NCBI RefSeq assembly: GCF_000002995.4
Contig: NW_025062479.1
Span: 11,017,721 to 11,081,720, forward strand
DNA: 64,000 nt
Direction of reading: 5' to 3'
Origin: Brugia malayi
Lineage: Eukaryota; Nematoda; Chromadorea; Rhabditida; Onchocercidae
Shown here: piece by piece, positions 11,453 to 25,555 of the stretch
Position numbering within the stretch: position 1 is the stretch's first letter
Layout: each line of letters starts with the position of its first letter
Program-made: the position numbers and the translations under genes
The notes under the pieces: model-generated
What the model was told of the DNA's origin: nothing
What the model saw: the letters and a program-made list of their open reading frames with translations, nothing else
Database searches by the model: none

Positions 11453-14128
11453 TATGAAAGATCGTTTCCAAATATTTCCAGCTTGGTAATGATAGATTTG
11501 ATAATACTTATAGTAAATTTATAAATATATAAACATATTAAACTGAAAGTTGTGAAATACATCATACAAAAAATCATATGAAATCTGTTAAATATTTCCA
11601 GAATACTCAACCATAAATTGATAACTTTAAAAGAAGCATAAATGAATATAAATAATCTATTCATCTTGATAAATCATGTACTTCTTCAGAAAATTTAAAG
11701 TTCATGAAGTTTATATTTGATAGTAGCGAATCAATCACTGTGCAATGAAGTAATTGAGCTGTTACTCGTAAAATCTCTAAATTTTTGTGAATTTATCTAA
11801 GACAAAACTGATATATAACATTATTAATATAGCACTGATACTTATTAAAATAATTCGAACAATTTAAGTGAATTAAAATATTGCAGAAATCATACTGTAG
11901 TCCCTATCTCATGTAAATTATAAAAAAACCTTCAACCCCGTTGCACCTCCAACTCCCAGACACCCCCGCCCTCTTCCCTTTTATCATACCGACCAGACAG
12001 ATCTAAGCTTACCCATGAAACAACTAGCAAAAATGCGGTCCAAAGCGTTATTGTGCAGTGCGAAATGCAAAACTTTTGTTTCAACACATATACAGCATAT
12101 AATTTTATATTTCATTTATGTATGTTAAACTGTTCTTTTTTTAATTTTAATCACACACTGAGGTGACTTTTCTTTGTATTTTAAATGATTTATAAAGAAA
12201 TCTGTTAAGTTATATCAAAAATTATACTTAAGCTATTATAACACTTAGGTTATCAACCAACTAACTAACATAATTAGAATGATGAATTGGATTCGTTGAA
12301 CTTTATCTTTTTACAAAATTAATTATTTAATGAAGTAATGGAAATTTAAAATATAATTGATAGATTATTCGTTTTTTTAGCTTACTTAAACTTCAACAAA
12401 TGATTTTCTATATATAAAAATGAATTGTCTATTTCATATTATATATTTCCTATTTTCATATATATTCATACTATATGTTTCATAAATATATTTCCCTATA
12501 TATTTTTCTATTTATTCTACATTGTTGCCTTATTATTTTAGTAAATTTTTGAGCCTTATATTGCTTACGTAGAAATAGTTGAAATTATCATATCATTTCA
12601 TCTTTTTTCGGAGGAAAATTTCAAATAGACCAGGAATGAAATTTAAAAACTTGCATGAAAGAGTAAGCATTATAATCTATTTGTCTGATATTTGATCATT
12701 TTGTTATTTCATCGAATAGATCGATAAAGGAAAAAAAGCGAAAACAAATTATTCCTTTTCCTCGAAACATCTAAAATTTTTAACATATAGTTGTTTTCTC
12801 CCTCTCTCTCTGTTTCTTCTCTCTTTCTATTTTTGTACTTCTATCTTTTTATTTGTTGACTTTCAATTTTTTGTTGTTTTGTATATTTGTTGTTTTATAC
12901 TATTTTTCCTTTATAAAGCTCTAAGATGCATAGAAATTTCTGAACAGCTTCGTTTATATTTAAATATTTCATTGTTTTAGAAATATTTAATAAATTTAAA
13001 ACATGAATTTGCAAAATTTGCATATGTCTAGAAGATGCATGATAGAATTTCTCCCATTTTTCATATTGATAACTTTAATCATAAGCTATATATTATCAAC
13101 AGAATACACCAATTATCATATCAGCAAATTACAATATCACAGCGCAAATGGAATATAATATTAATCTTATTTTAATAATATTATAACAACAAAAGAATTC
13201 TATTTGAATGAAAAAATTTCAATGTTAAACTTGAAATTTAATATCTATTAAGCTAGAAAATTTCAAATATTGCTATGTAATGCTAAAATATTTTGTTTAT
13301 TCTCAAAATATTCATTTCAAATTCTATTGCTTAAAATTATTATGAAAATTTTATTACTATCCAAAAAAAAGATGAAACCACAATGTACTTTGAATAAAAT
13401 TAAGCGCAAATGTATTTTCACATCTTGAAATACTAACAAAAACATACAAATATTTCAATTATAATTTAAATCAATAATACCCGAGAAAAAAATTTTTTGC
13501 TTAACATAAAAAATACACACAGTAAACGAGATCCAACAAAAGTAGCAAAACTATTAAATGATATTGAATGAAACAATTATTAATAGTAGCAATTGAATTT
13601 AATCGTTTCGCGAAAAAAAAAACTGGAAATTTTGAAAAACTTTTGACCAGAATGGACTTAATCAGTAATAATTGTCAATAACATTTTACATTCCAAATTT
13701 TCTAATAGCATTAAAAGTTGTTTTGGAAAATAATTAATAATACTGTTTCATTCTTAAATTTACATCAAGAAAAATTCTAACTTTAAATAGCCAATAAATA
13801 TAAAATGAATTTTCTCATACTTTAATTTTCTCTCAATTTTCTTAAAATGAATTTTAGCACTAAATGTAATTGTTATAATGAAACGCAGCAATTGTAGTTA
13901 TAAAGAAATATTTCTTTCTTTTTTCATCCATTTTTAAATTTAACATTATAAAGTCATATAATTTCATTTTTTTTTTTATTTCAACTAACCCAGGAATATC
14001 ATCCTTTTTAATTTTTTTTTTTTTTTTTTTCAACAGTAATAGTAATAATTACTAATGAGAAAAAAAAATACAGATGAGGTCTTTTAGTAAGCATTGATAA
14101 TAAGGCACTGAAATTTGGCTAATGCTTG
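11453..14128. other. AT-rich intergenic region
   Basis: Lies between the VPS26 start and the sulfotransferase stop, both on the minus strand. It is extremely A+T-rich, with poly(T)/poly(A) runs such as 14016-14029. On the minus strand an AATAAA hexamer about 150 nt after the sulfotransferase stop (about 13,976-13,981) is a candidate polyadenylation signal. No gene is seen. Confidence 0.45.
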
Positions 14129-17100
14129 TTAAATATGCCAGTGAAATCGTTTATTAATAAGTTTAAAAAATTCCTCATTTTGTGGACGATAAAAATTTGC
14201 CAATTTCTGAATAACATCTAATCGTATATTTGGATGAGCTCGGCCTTTTGTTTTTCCAAGACAATGCAATGTATCATCTTTGCGTAATACACATGGAAAA
14301 CCTTTTAATGGATCTGTTGCAAAATTTGATTGTCGAACAACTGTAATAATTTATTTCAAAAATTTTTAATTTCATATAAAATTTTTTTTAGCAAAAAGAA
14401 AAAGAATAATAAAAATATAAAATAAATATAACCTAATAAAATTAATATAGTTTAACAATGATTAATTTTATTATAATATAATTTTTTTATGCTATATGAA
14501 ATAACTGTAATAAAATTACAGTTATAGTTTTATGTGGCAAATGTAAAAAGAAAAAAAAAAAAAGAAAGAAAGAAATGATATTAATTCAAAATTTTAGCTC
14601 ATAATTTTATCATAAATTGAAATATTGGGCAAAAAAAAAAGCTTTTTTAAAATAAATTCATTCATTTATTCTACCTGGTTTAACAGTTAAAAATCGTTCA
14701 ACAGCATAAATTTCAGCAGCAGGATTTGTAATCAATCGTTCACCATCCACAAAATGAATTTGATGAAGCGAAAAATGTTGAAGCCATCGTCGGATATGTC
14801 GATGATAAATTCCAATTCGAATTGCACCCCATGAAGCATTAACACCATTTTTCATACCTTTAAATATTAAATTTCTCGATCAATTTTTTTTAATCTTACT
14901 TTCTTTAAATCTTATTTTTAAAATCTTTCTAAAAATTTCTAATATTAACAAGTTGCTTTTTTTTTTCAAATAATAATAATTGAAGCACCAACCGGTCGCA
15001 TTTGATGAATTATTGCCAAGTACCATTTCTTCAAAACTTGGCATCAAAATATCTCGTCTTTTTTTGCTAATTGTTTGTGTATAATCTAAAATTAAAAAGA
15101 AAAATTTTAACAAAACTATGAAAATTATATTAGAAAATTTAAATCAGCAAATGATTTATTAAAATGGATGTAAATAAAATGTATTATTATTGAAAAGAAA
15201 AATTGCAAATTTTTATCTAAAATTATGTTTAAATTCTATAACTAATTGTTGAGAATTTTAATACTGTTTCAAAATAAAATATTGAAATAAAATTTAATAA
15301 AACGATTACCTGATATAGCTCTGGTAATTGGATTTCGTACAACAACAATTAATTTAATTGTTGAATTTAAACTATGAACACGTCCGGGAGCTGTTTTGCT
15401 AACAAAATATGCCGGTGTTTTTTCCACTGTTATTTCTGTAATGCTTGTTTCTGGCATTCTATTTCTGAAATATTTTAGAAAATTTTAAATAATTGATGCA
15501 TTTTTTATTACTAGAACAACTTATATCAGTAATAATTAAATTTTTCTTTTCACTCTTTTATTGATCATTTTCTTTTTAAGAAAAATTAAATTTTAATATT
15601 AAATCAATATGATTTGCAGATGTTTATAGGCAAAAAATAAAAGCAAAATTTTATATTAAAATAGAAATTGACGAAATCTCTATTAAATATTTTATTGTTT
15701 CTAAAATTTTTACAATTTATTTTTAAATAATTTGAAAACATAGTTATGAATTTTCAAAATATATTTATGTTTGAGTAATTTTAACTTTTTTATTTTCAAC
15801 GATTATATGAATATACAATCGTTTATTTCATTTCAATAATTCTTTTATTTCTCTTGTCATATTTCTCGCTTTTTTTTTTTGTCATTATTATCTTTCATTT
15901 TGTAATTTGAAATATTTCTCTTAAAAAAAGAGAAAAAAAAAGAAAAAAAAAGGAAGAAAGAAAGGGAAAGAGAGAGCCAAAATAAGGTTAGTTAGATACA
16001 ATTTAATAAGGTGAAGCATGATTTGCACAAAAAAAAAGGCAAGAAAAGATATTTTTAACATATAGTATTAAGGGTATAATTTATTGAAATAGTCATTTGA
16101 AACAATAGGGTAAAATTGATAGACCAATCATTTGAGATAAATATGAGAAATAAGATTGTCAGTTAGTTGTCACATTTCAGGTTGACAGTATGTCGGTTAC
16201 TTCAAAGACAAAAGTTTGACATTTACCCAACGTTAGGGGTCATCAACCAATCATCTCTTTTTAACAGTAAACGATCCTCTACAGTTACCCGTGAATATGA
16301 TGTAACTGATACTATCCTTTACATCTTCTCTATTTTTCTTTTATTTCTTTTTTTTTTTTTTTTTTTATTCTATTTCTTTTTTTAAAAAAAAATTCTTTTG
16401 GTATTATCTTTGTCTTCTTTTCGTTTCATTTTTTTCGCCTATCTTTTCTTTCTCTCTCTTTAATATTTACCCGTACAAAGCCGCCCTAAAATCACTCTTA
16501 TTATGTCCATGCGATGTTCATCAAAAACTCCCTGCAAAATCTTACCTCTTTAATTACATCACAATAAGTTTGCTATGCTATATTTTCATCTAATTAACGA
16601 TTATTTTATTTGGTTTGCTATGCTATATTTTCATCTAATTGACGATTATTTACTGTTTGATTTTATTAATAGTACTACGATTATCTCAGCATCATATATG
16701 ATTATTATCAATTTTATTGCTAACATTATTATTATTATTGTCATTATTACTATTATTATTATTGTCATTATTACTATTATTATTATTGTCATTATTATTA
16801 TTATTATTATAACTCTGAAAATATTATTAGAATATTTTAATCATTATTGTAATTATTATTACTGTAATTAAACAAAAATTTAAAAAAGAAGAAAACAGAG
16901 TTATAATATTGCAAATGATTTTTTTTTAGACTAATTACTTCAATTTCTGTTTGTTGTTTTCTTAAAATTTAAAAAAAAAAAAAGAAAACGATAATTTACG
17001 GTAATACTAGCATTTACGATATGTATTTGATGAGAAATGAAAATTGGAATGCATTTCAATTGAATGAATTGGCAGTTTGAGAACAAATTTTCAGTTTAAG

Positions 17101-20100
17101 CCTATATATTTTGCACTAATTCAATTTATTGCAGTAAGAGATGGATTAAGATTGGTTGTAATGAGAATAAGTGAATAAGATAGCAATTTTGTAATTTGAA
17201 GCTAATTAGCAATTAGAGCTATTTCGTTTCATTCTCATCTGATAACAAGCTATTTCATCTAGCTATCTTTTAGATTTTGTCTCCTTATTTAACCAAATTT
17301 CATTTACACTTCTAACCATAAATCTTTTACTCAATATTTCCCTTTTTTTTTTTTTATTTCATCCATTTTGTTGTATTTGGTAGTATTTGCATTATCAAAA
17401 TCGAATTTTTAATTTTACTGAAAATTCTCTAGAGTGAAACTTTTACAAAATGATCACACGTTGACCAATAATGCAATATTGTTAACAATGGAATGGAATT
17501 AGCTTTCAATTAATTTTCAATTTAGCATTCAGTAATTATAAATTTTTCAGCATCCTTCTACTTTATCAATATATATATTGTGAAATAAAATTGCTCAATC
17601 CTTACGATGACGTACTAATTTTTAAAAATTTACGAAAAATTTCAAACACTTTGAATTACAACATTTCATTAATAAAAGAAAAAAAAAAAATGAAAAGGTA
17701 ATTTTTATTTGCATGAAATAAAAAAAAAGAAGATATTGGAACGATAAAAATTGTTAAAAAATGAAAGAATTTTTAACAATCTTTTTTCTTTTTCAATTTT
17801 ACATATTCACAAGTTTTATAAATTTTATTACATCTTCATTTTGGAAAATAATTTTCCATTTTCATTTTGATGTGGAAACTTCCTGAATAATAATCATTTC
17901 GTATGTTTATCAAATGATGGATAACCTCAAATAGCAATGCAAGTGACCCCTTATCCTTTTCCCTTTCCCCCTTCTCCTTCCTCTTTCTATAATCATTAAC
18001 TCCTACCCAAACAATAAACAATACTAGTTAATAAGAACTATACGTATGTGTGTGTGTGTGTGTTTGTATATGTGTGTATCTCTGTTTAATTGCCTAACGA
18101 AGTGCAGCGAAATTTATCGGAGTAAATAATTTGAGTGCTAACAAATTCATTTTAATATAAAATGATTGGTATGGGATGTCAAGAACTGACAAAACTGCGA
18201 AAATGCGCCTGTTATTATCTGACAAAGTGTACCAAACTTCACTTTTCCTACGAATCAGCTGTTATATTCAACAAATTAATTAGTGAAGGTTAATTAACAA
18301 ATAATGATGCCTCACTTCATTTTAATTTAGCATTTATTTACACTAAATTTCAATCGTTGTTTTAAAAATGAAACCGGAGATTTCAAGTAGCATATTAAAG
18401 GAATGAAATTTATTTAAACAAATTTGAAAATAAAACTGTAATTATGAAATGATCAACTATTTTTTAAATTTTTATTTAAAAAAAAGAACAAGATTAATTG
18501 TAATTAAGAATTGCTTGATTAATCAACTTTTGTAAAATTAAAATTCATTATCATTTTTTTTTTCTTTTTAGCATATAGGATTATTGTCTAATAATTAAAA
18601 CTTTTTTCTCGTCATTTTATTTTTGTTTCACCCCTACATCTCTGATAGCAGTTATTAAATTGTTTACATATCATATTAATTAATTATTCATTTATTTATT
18701 TAATTAGTTATCAAATAATTCTAGTCATGCCATATTCCATATGATAAATTATAGCTAATGTAATTTTCAAATAATTATTATTTTTATCTTCGTATTTTAC
18801 ATTCATATCATAATATTTTACATTAAACAGAAACGATATATCATAATATATCATTTCTGTTTCATTTCCTCTTATCACTATCATATTTAAACGATCCTTT
18901 CTTTTTATTGTAATTTTTGTTCTTCTAAATAAATAAAGTTCAAATTTCAATTTGACAATACTAGGAAGAAATGATGAAGGTAAGAAATGAAAAGGTTATC
19001 GATAGATGAAATGATAAAGATCTTAAGTTTGAAGGACCGCAATCCGAAACTCGCACTAAATCTCATGTAAATAAATGATCACATTTGTCAAATGAGTATG
19101 ATTATATCAAATAGTGATAGTGTGACAATTGACAGTTAACAATTTCACACTGCGGACAATTTAAAAAAAGAAATGGGTTAGAAAATTATATTTTAGGATA
19201 AATTTACGAAAGTGTCCTTAATTAAATATGAATCATTTAAATTATACCTTTTTATTTCTTCCACTTTTCTTCTTCCATCTTTTTTCATCCTTTCATTTTA
19301 TTTCAATCTTTTTCTTTCCTTTTTTTTTTTTTTAACACCAATTTTTTTAATTTTATTGTAATATTTTTAACAAACTTTTTTCCTTACTATTTTTTTTCAC
19401 CTTCATCTTTTACCTCATTTTTCTCGCATTTTTATTTGTATTTTTTTACTATTTTGTTTTCTCTTTCTTTTTTTTTCTTTGAGTGGATTGAAGCAAATAA
19501 TAAATAGACTATCTAAAAGCGATCCATTTAGTACACAAATATGAAGACGTATACATTTACCATCTCATTTGATGACCATTTTTATTTTTCACCAAGTATA
19601 TGAAATAATTTCAAAAAAAAAAAAAAAAAAAACAATCCGCTTAAGTGCACACATACACATAAATACATACACGCATATATACTCATAAAATATATATATA
19701 TATTATTATCCTTATTGCTCTTTTTTTCTTCTATAACGTTTATATTTTAAACATCAAAAATTGGATTTAAAAAAATATTTCAAATTATATTTTGCGCAAT
19801 TATTTTCTCCCCAAAATTTCAAATCTTTTGTGAGAAAATATAAAACAAAATTCAATTAAAATAATGATTTCTTCGTTACCTTTCTTTATTTAATTTATTT
19901 TCATAATTAATATTATGGAGAAAAAAAAAAAAAAACGAAGAAATAAACATTATGTTTCATTTGGAAAATAAATATTTTTTTCTTTTTCTAGTCCATTTTT
20001 TTAAAAAAAAGACAAAGAAATAAATAATGATAGAAATTTCATGTTACAAATTAAAAGTTGAACAATAAAAAAAGTTTCAAATCGTTCCCTTCTGTTTTTT

Positions 20101-20683
20101 TAAATTAATGTTGTTGAACGGAAAAAATGTTAACTGAATTAAGATAAAAGGGTAAAAGTTTTTCTAGTCGTATTTTTTTCAAAACAAAGAAAGAAATAAA
20201 ATTCAAAGAAAGAAGTTTTTAAATGATTGTCGTTTAATAAATATTTTCAAAACGAAATTTAATCATTAAAACAGATATAACTATGAATTAATATTAGTTG
20301 CACAACATATCAATTGTTAACATGGATCTATAATGTGAATAAATTCGTACATTTATATGGGATTGTTTAAAAATTAGAACAAAAGGATTAATTGCTACTC
20401 GTAATCAAACTTGTTCGTCAAATAACAATGAAAATAACTTATTATCGCTTATCCAGCTTTAGTTAAAATTGCTATTTCATCTCTCAAATTATTAATTTTG
20501 AATTAGCATTGTTCTGATATTGTTCTAACCATTCTTCAAGTTATAACAGTCAAATTCTGCTTTAGTAAAATAGAAATAATAATAGTGATAGCAAATAATA
20601 ATAACAATAACAGTATTAATAAAATTATTATTAATGCTAATATTAACATGAATAATAATAGTTATAGTAACAATAGTTAGAAA

Positions 20684-20721
<38 letters not shown>

Positions 20722-23700
20722 TCTTAATCACCAACAAATTTTTTTACTTCATTTTAGAAGGTAGGGATAATTAAATTTTACATTTTATAGATCTTTTAAG
20801 GTCATAAAAAGTAAGGAAATGTGAAACAGTTAAAATTTAACAAAAAAATTTGTGCTAAATTAATATCAATAAAAAACATTAAGCATTTAACAATTACCAT
20901 TATATGACAAAAGTAAACTATTTTTTCTTTTTCATGTATGAAGTAAACTAATTATATTAGTACAATAAGAATTAACTTTATTTATTGCAAAAATAAAAAC
21001 GAAAAAGAAATTCTTTCATAAACATAACAACAAAAAAAAAAGTGAAAAGAAAGAAAAAAGTAAAATGTGAGGGATGAATAAGAACATGAGAACGGGAAAG
21101 AATGAGTGAAGCTAATGTGAAATCGTTAAATTTTTAACGTTAATGTATCGTTTCCACAAAAAGAAAAAAGAAGAGAGGAAAGAAAATGATCAAATGGAAT
21201 GGAGTTAATATCAATAAAACATAAAAAACGGAAATTATATGAATAAACTATTCAGAAATAATGATTCGTTGAATATGTAATAGCTCAACACACCCATTAA
21301 TAATTTATCACTTAATCAATTTCAAAAATAATTATCATTAGCAATTGCATTCTTTGATAAAAGAAATTTAAAAATTAAAATATGCTTGAATTTAGTGTAG
21401 TAGAAGAAAAATTTTTTGTTGTTTTAGAAATGAATAAATAATGAATAAAAATTATTTTCATTCATTTATTTTGACATTTATTAATTATATAATTTTTGAT
21501 CGTTTTTTGTTTTCTCATTCTTTTATTTAATATTTTTAACAGAAGGAAATGATAATAATATTATTAATATTTGTTTTAAACTGTGTCATTTGCAATTAAA
21601 TAACAAATAAAATAGCTTTCAATGGAAACAAAATTTTTAAATTATTTCAAAGTACATTTTTTTAAGAAATAGATTGGAATGTTTTATTTTTCAGAAATGT
21701 AGATGAAAAGAAAAATTGAAAAGGCTTTAATGGGTAATTTTCGATTATGCAAAATATATAAATAGCAACTAAAGTGCACCAAAAAAAGAAAAAGGAAAAA
21801 AAAAGAGAAGAATAAATTCCATTTTAATATTTACATTTTCATTTTTTCGATATCGTAAATAACAACTACCACTTATTTATCTAATTATTTAGTTTATTAT
21901 TATTATTATCATTATCATTACTACTATTATTGTTATTACTATTATTATTACCATTATTATTGCTATTATTATTAGTGTTTTTGTTACTGTTCTTGTTATT
22001 ATTTAAAAAAGAAGACTCAAAATAATTTATTACTTTTTATAGAAGAGATATTTTCTTCCTTTTCATTTACTCACTTTTGCTTTTCCTTTTTTCTTTCATT
22101 TATCTATTTGCTTATCTTTTCAAATCTGATTTTTTAATTCGTTAATAGCAATTTCAGTGTGTCACCACTATAATAATATATCAGATTTATGACGAAAAAC
22201 AAAAAAAGCAATAAATCTAAGTACTTTATTTCCTTTTAACTTTTTTTTTTTGCTTTTCTTGAATTTTTTTTTTCTACCCTCAAAATGAATGCTGGGAAAA
22301 TAATTTAGAAAGTTTGAAATAAGTCTATTAACAAAAGATAATGTCATTATAAATGTAAGAAGATGATGAAAAAGAAAGTATTTTTATGGTTAAATTAAAC
22401 AAAATTCCCCTAAAGAAAAATTTTTGATTCATTTTTTTCTTCTCCCTTCCTCTCTCCCACTCTTTTAACTGTAAAAAATTAAATAATCCTAATTAAAGAT
22501 ATTAAAAACAATGAAAGAGAAGGCAAGCGACAGAACTGATGAGAGGGGGAGAGAGAAAAGAGAGAGAAAATAACAGATTTGTAAAATTCTTGAACTTTTC
22601 TTTTTCCTTTTTTTCGCTTAAAATTGACAAATATATCAGGTAAAATAAAAAATTTAAAGAAAGAAGAAAAAAAGAAGAGTTGAAAGAGTAATAGCTGAAA
22701 TTAGCGTACAAAATTTATTTATTTTTTCATTTATAAATTACTTTGTTCACCATTTCTTTTCCCCATATATCTATCGTGTACTGCTAAATGAGTTTAATGA
22801 TAAGTGCAGCAGCAAGTTAATAGGTCTTTTCACGAGATTAATTTTAAGAAAAAGGAAAAAAGAAGATGAAAAGAAGGAGAAATGAAGAGAAAAGATAAAA
22901 AAATCATTTTTTTTTGAATTAGGTCAAAAATTAAGAATTCAAATACGTCTAGTCAATTTGAACTTTAGAATAATCAATTTTAAATTGAGACAATCAAAAA
23001 ATATGCTCTAAGTAATGTCTTTCAAGTATCATCGAGTTTTTAATGCTAATCAAAAAATTTAATTCATCTTTTATAGAGAGAAAAAAAGAAAAGCCAAAAT
23101 TAAAAAAAAAAAAGGGAAAGGAAAAGAAAAGAAAAAGAAAAAGGACAAATATGTATTTAAATATTGCTGTTCTTGTTTTAATGTCGTTTAAATTAATAAA
23201 ATTAATTTTGAAACAAAAAATTAAAAGTTTCACAACATATTTTAACTTGGATTATGTTCTCCTTTCAATAAAATATTTATTAAATTAAATTTTTACACAT
23301 TTTTATATTTGCTCCAACTAACATATTTAAACTGATTTTTTTCAAGAACGGAAGAAAAAAAAGAAATGAAAAAAATCAATAAAACTGCGTACTTACTTCA
23401 TTAATTTTAATTTAAAGCCTTATTTCAAAGATGGTAAAAGATTTTTTATTTATCTTTTTTTTTGTATAAACAATAATTATTTAATTGAGTTTCAGTTAAC
23501 ATTCTTTGTGAATAAATGAATACAAAAAGAAACGAATAAATTTTAATAATTTGTTAAATAATTACTCATGCAAAAAAATTTTTTTTATCATTATTATCCG
23601 TTGATAATATATGTAAATAGTTCATTTCAGTTCAGATTAACAGTGAATCTTTTTTTTTTTTCAGTCAGCGCAAAATCTATTTATTTCACATTTGATTTTG

Positions 23701-25555
23701 TCATAAATATATTACATTTTTCATTGGGTCTAACTGCTTCATCCATCATTTGAACAACAAAAAATAAATAAATAAAAATGAAAATTCATGCCAATTAAAT
23801 CTTTGATATAATGCAAATTCGAAAAATGGAAAAACTTTTTCTCGTTAAATGAAGATTTTTATGTCAAAAAAATTTAATTGAGATGCGATAATCAATTTAG
23901 ATATAGCTGATTGTGAGGTATTCAAGAAAAAAAAATGCTATTATTTTTACTCTTAATACATACTAAATTTAATAAATTTTGAATTAGAAAAAAAAAATTT
24001 TTCATAAAATTAAATAAAATATTATTAATAATATAATAATATGAGTAAATATGCTATTATTATAGTTTCTTACATATTACATTAATAAATTTTAAATTAA
24101 AATGCTTCTTTAAAAGAAAAAAGGAAGAAAGAAAGAAAAAACGAAAATAGGAAAAATATTAAATGGAAGAGCAAAAAAAAAGAAGAAAAGTAAAGGTGTA
24201 AATATTCGTGTTAAGTAAATATATTCAAATAAAATGTAAATAAATGATGTAAAAGTATGTGAATAGTTTCATATACTTAAATAATTGATCGTCTTACAGT
24301 AATCTTAGCGAAGTGGTACTTGTAAATTTATAAATGATATTTAAGAAAGGCTATTAAGTGAAGTGGAAAAAGAGGGGAGGAAAAAAACAACGAAAGTAAT
24401 AAAAGCGGGAAAAAGAAGAGGAAGAAAAAAAAGGAGAGAGGGAAATTAGAGAAGAAAAGAGAAAATCCTGAAACTAATCATACGAAATGTTTGAATTGTT
24501 CAAGAAGGGTGAAAAATAAAAAGGATCAATGACGCCACATGTAACAGAGGAAATTGAAACCATCGAATGATGATGATGATACTCCATGTTCATTAAACCA
24601 TAACTCATTATTAGAAAAAATTCATTGAATTAATCCATCTGCTATCCAAAAAAAGAAAAAAAAAGATTTGTCCGTTGCTAAAATTATATCATTTTTCATT
24701 AAAAATCTCTATTCATTAAAACAATATAATTTTAAAAAATTTTTATTTCTCATACAAATATATTTAATTTGAAATTCTAAAATTAAATAAGTAAGAAATA
24801 TTTATTTGTTTATTCACTCATTTACTTATTTACTTAACAAAAAAAATTTCTGTCCATATTATGCTATTGTTTTAATTAAAATTGGCATATTATAAGTGGA
24901 ATGCAATATAAAATATAGTTAACAGATGAAGATATTCACTTGATGACAAACTATACTAATATAAAATTAAATATATTTACATGGAATAAATGAAGTTGTT
25001 ATTACTATTATTTTCATGATTAATAGTAATAATTATTATCACTATTTTTTTTAAATTATTTGTTTTTATCATGGGATTATTTTAGGAAGAGTCTTGTAAA
25101 AAAAAAATTCTTCACTTTTTATATTACTTAGTCATAATAATCGGTTTTTATTAATTAAACTAATTGTAATATTACCATCGGAATATTTTGTATGCAAAGT
25201 AAATTGATAAATTTTGGATCAAAGAAAAGAGAAGAAAAGGACAAAAAAGCAAACAAATAAACAAACAAAAAACAAACCGATACCAACCGAATCCTTTGTC
25301 GAAATTTTTATCAAAAAAATGTACTTCTGGTCCAGGTGCTTTAATTGCTGGATTAAGACGAAGAAATTCCAAAAGTGCTCGTGTACCAGCTTTTTTAACA
25401 CCAATAATAATTGCTTGCGGAAAGCGCTTTTGTACTATCATTGCGGTATCATTTACAATTATGTTCATACCGTATACTGTTGGTAATTTATGATACGTAT
25501 AAATTAGAATAATATTGCAAATGAAATAATACATAAATGAAATAGATACCAGCAT
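14129..25555 (-). CDS. heparan sulfate 3-O-sulfotransferase
   Basis: Golgi type II membrane enzyme that transfers sulfate from PAPS to the 3-O position of glucosamine in heparan sulfate. Exons in transcription order: 25555-25278, 15464-15310, 15085-14993, 14857-14675, 14340-14129; 921 nt, 306 codons plus stop, close to human HS3ST1 (307). Residues about 3-20 are hydrophobic (signal anchor). The 5'-PAPS loop reads [14 protein letters not shown] (usually KKGG). The catalytic-glutamate segment is [18 protein letters not shown] is the substrate-side signature, the 3'-PAPS site is [16 protein letters not shown], and the C-terminal cysteine pair is in [17 protein letters not shown]. An acceptor (TTTTTATAG) lies 20 nt upstream of the ATG at 25576, suggesting a spliced leader or a 5' UTR exon. 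The 9.8-kb first intron contrasts with three introns of 135-334 bp. Paralogue identity (hst-3.1 versus hst-3.2 type) not decided. Confidence 0.93.
16569..16652. repeat. tandem duplication, period 45 bp
   Basis: TTTGCTATGCTATATTTTCA beginning at 16569 is repeated beginning at 16614, followed in both copies by TCTAATT(A/G)ACGATTATTT. About two copies are present with one clear substitution. Confidence 0.85.
16715..16810. repeat. (ATT)-derived tandem repeat with a 24-bp higher-order unit
   Basis: A run of ATT triplets is interrupted regularly by GTCATTATTACT; the G of each interruption falls at 16740, 16764 and 16788, giving an exact 24-bp period. It sits in the sulfotransferase intron. Confidence 0.9.
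20684..20721. repeat. (AAT)n microsatellite
   Basis: About twelve uninterrupted AAT triplets in the sulfotransferase intron. A looser AAT-rich area extends upstream to about 20,570. Confidence 0.9.
21895..21990. repeat. imperfect (TTA)n tract
   Basis: ATTATT-type triplets interrupted by ATC, ACT, GTT and GCT variants over about 95 bp in the sulfotransferase intron. Confidence 0.8.

Larger units (their letters stand above)
15465..25277 (-). other. 9.8-kb first coding intron of the sulfotransferase gene
   Basis: No exon of another gene is visible on either strand. The sequence is A+T-rich and filled with poly(A)/poly(T), purine tracts (for example 24,110-24,190 and 24,360-24,450), trinucleotide tracts and a (TG)n tract near 18,048-18,064. 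It joins a CG|GTTTGT donor to a TTTCAG|AAAT acceptor in matching phase. Confidence 0.75.

Noticed and set aside
25214..25493. Plus-strand open frames opposite the sulfotransferase first exon
   Set aside because: They lie antisense to a clearly conserved exon and show no motif of their own.
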